Assembly (NCBI GenBank): GCA_021604825.1
Contig: BQJS01000023.1
Coordinates: 1-35,188 of the forward strand
DNA: 35,188 nucleotides
From: Phycisphaerae bacterium
GTDB lineage: Bacteria > Planctomycetota > Phycisphaerae > UBA1845
Direction: 5' to 3'
Below the pieces are notes generated by a model that saw nothing but the letters and a program-made list of their open reading frames with translations, was not told the origin of the DNA and did not search any database. Below are positions 33,919-35,188 of this stretch, in pieces; the stretch's first letter is position 1; each line of letters opens with the position of its first letter. Both the position numbers and the translations under genes were made by a program.

Positions 33919-35018
33919 CTGCCCCGCGATTGGAAATCGACCTCGACAAGATCCTTCACAACGCCCGCACTCTGGTCAAACTACTGGCTGATCGTGGAAT
34001 CTCTGTCACCGGAGTCACCAAGGCGACCCTCGGCTCACCCGAGATCGCTGGCACGTTGCTCCGAGCGGGTATCAGGGCGCTCGGCGACTCCCGAATCGAG
34101 AACATCGAAGCGATGCGTCGTGCGCGCGTACCAGCGTCGATGACACTCCTCCGCTCTCCGATGATCAGCCAAGCTGCCCGCGTCGTTGAGTTCGCCGACG
34201 TAAGCTTCAATACCGAGCTCGACGTCATCAGCAAGCTCTCGTCCGCAGCCCAAACAGCGGGGCGGACGCACAGAGTCGTTCTCATGGTTGAACTTGGAGA
34301 CCTTCGCGAGGGCATCATGCCATGCGACCTTGAGAACACCGTTCGTGAGACGGTTCGCTTCCCGAACATTGCACTCGAGGGCATCGGAACAAACCTTGCC
34401 TGTCGTAGCGGAGTGTCACCCGACGTCAAGAATATGGCCGAACTCTCCACGCTGGCGGATTCGATCAACACGACCTTCGGCATCGTGCTGGACGTCGTTT
34501 CGGGAGGCAATTCCGGCAACCTCTCTTGGGCGCTTAGTGGCGTGGACACCGGCCGGGTCAACGATCTTCGGCTGGGTGAATCAATCTTGCTCGGCCGCGA
34601 AACTCTCCATCGCCAACCTATTGAAGGACTGCACACCGACGCCATCACGCTCGTCGCCGAAGTGGTGGAGTCGAAGATCAAACCATCGCAGCCCTGGGGC
34701 GAAATCGCACAAACCGCGTTCGGGGAGAAGACGCCGGCCACTGATCGGGGCAACATCTCGCAGACGATCCTAGCCATCGGGCGACAGGACATCGATCCGT
34801 GCGGCCTTCACGCGCCTCCCGGGATCGAAATCCTCGGTGCTAGTAGCGACCACCTCATCACGGATTCCGGTCGCTCCCGCCGTCCGGTCGGCGAAGAGAT
34901 TACCTTCCAGCTCAACTACAGCGCGCTGGTTCGCGCCATGACCTCACCCTTCGTCGCCAAGGTCATGTATGGCCATTCATCCCATGTGAACGCCGAACCA
35001 ATGCAAACGTTGGGCTGA
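33915..35018 (+). CDS. PLP-dependent amino acid racemase (alanine racemase N-terminal fold, ornithine-racemase-like)
   Basis: A 367-residue fold-type III PLP enzyme. MTAPRLEIDLDKILHNARTL is the standard opening, and the PLP lysine is Lys36 in VTGVTKATLG. Further motifs are ALGDSRIENIEAMR, LMVELGDLREGI, GIGTNLACRSG and VVSGGNSGN, the last probably part of the PLP-phosphate binding site; LRLGESILLGRE follows. Features are closer to the ornithine racemase / YhfX group than to biosynthetic alanine racemase. It should interconvert L- and D-forms of an amino acid not identifiable here. It overlaps the DUF1611 stop by 4 nt. The pairing suggests that DUF1611 handles a derivative of the same amino acid. 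Confidence 0.9.
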   Translation: MTAPRLEIDLDKILHNARTLVKLLADRGISVTGVTKATLGSPEIAGTLLRAGIRALGDSRIENIEAMRRARVPASMTLLRSPMISQAARVVEFADVSFNTELDVISKLSSAAQTAGRTHRVVLMVELGDLREGIMPCDLENTVRETVRFPNIALEGIGTNLACRSGVSPDVKNMAELSTLADSINTTFGIVLDVVSGGNSGNLSWALSGVDTGRVNDLRLGESILLGRETLHRQPIEGLHTDAITLVAEVVESKIKPSQPWGEIAQTAFGEKTPATDRGNISQTILAIGRQDIDPCGLHAPPGIEILGASSDHLITDSGRSRRPVGEEITFQLNYSALVRAMTSPFVAKVMYGHSSHVNAEPMQTLG

Positions 35019-35157
35019 TAACGCACGTGCAGTTCTGATGATTAGGCATTCATGGCCTCTGTAAGTAAGGTGCTATACGATAATGATGAGGACGCTCGGT
35101 TACGTTGCTGAGCAAACGCGATTCGGGAAATGCCGGGTCAAGCAAGGAGAAACGGAT

Positions 35158-35188
35158 ATGGGTGATAAGGGTAAGAAAGATAAAGGCA
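35158..35188 (+). CDS. Start of a small Lys-rich protein, cut by the right edge
   Basis: An ATG at 35158 with AAGGAG 8 nt upstream opens a frame encoding MGDKGKKDKG, running off the window. This very basic beginning resembles small proteins of unknown function found in planctomycetes and other bacteria. The end is not visible. Confidence 0.6.
   Translation, partial: MGDKGKKDKG

Noticed and set aside
1..35188. CRISPR array, intact tRNA or rRNA gene, transposase or integrase
   Set aside because: No regular repeat-spacer pattern, intact tRNA fold, rRNA-like block or transposase/integrase motif was seen by eye on either strand.

Overview
The window looks like a chromosomal segment of a planctomycete (Planctomycetota, perhaps Phycisphaerae-like). 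The evidence is several large secreted proteins that end in the Asp/Gly-rich dockerin-type calcium repeats common in that phylum, a type II pseudopilin placed inside a glycan cluster, a large repetitive secreted protein, and a small Lys-rich gene start (MGDKGKKDKG...) at the right edge. The assignment is an inference from protein style; no rRNA or marker gene is present. Both ends cut genes: a secreted protein on the minus strand at the left and the Lys-rich small protein on the plus strand at the right.

Region 1 (1-18717) is a beta-glucan / glycan-use locus. On the minus strand, in transcription order, it holds a small membrane protein, an ABC sugar importer (binding protein and two permeases joined by 4-nt overlaps, no ATPase), a LacI-type regulator, a pseudopilin-like protein, a secreted GH16 glucanase with a dockerin-type tail, an 1105-residue repeat protein with the same kind of tail, and a GH1 beta-glucosidase. 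Divergently transcribed is a GH3 beta-glucosidase, whose 3' end overlaps by 17 nt a convergent GH16-like secreted protein. The likely flow is: GH16 enzymes cut a polysaccharide (laminarin-like is my guess) outside the cytoplasm, GH3 trims oligosaccharides, the ABC importer takes them up, GH1 finishes hydrolysis inside, and LacI senses the sugar.

Region 2 (18718-20843) is about 2.1 kb with no convincing gene. It has a 13-bp direct repeat and a sequence resembling a decayed tRNA T-arm, so it may be the scar of a lost insertion.

Region 3 (20844-30570) is a run of less familiar genes: a SulP anion transporter, a possible 47-residue peptide, two DUF2294/MpsC-like proteins either side of a secreted PepSY-like protein, a cysteine-free HesB/IscA-like protein, a B12-binding-type radical SAM enzyme, a fatty-acid desaturase, a hemerythrin-like helical protein, and two proteins of unknown function. 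MpsC-type proteins are linked elsewhere to Na+/bicarbonate systems, which makes the SulP neighbour suggestive. The radical SAM plus desaturase pair points to lipid modification.

Region 4 (30826-35018) has an M19 dipeptidase on the minus strand, divergent from a DUF1611 P-loop protein translationally coupled to a PLP-dependent amino-acid racemase, a plausible D-amino-acid / dipeptide module.

The most notable non-coding signal is a pair of about 150-170 nt elements at 23617-23789 and 32339-32495. They share sequence blocks, keep the same three-helix plan with compensatory base changes, end in terminator-like stems, and start just after good -10 boxes. I read them as two copies of one structured RNA that I cannot match to a known family from memory.
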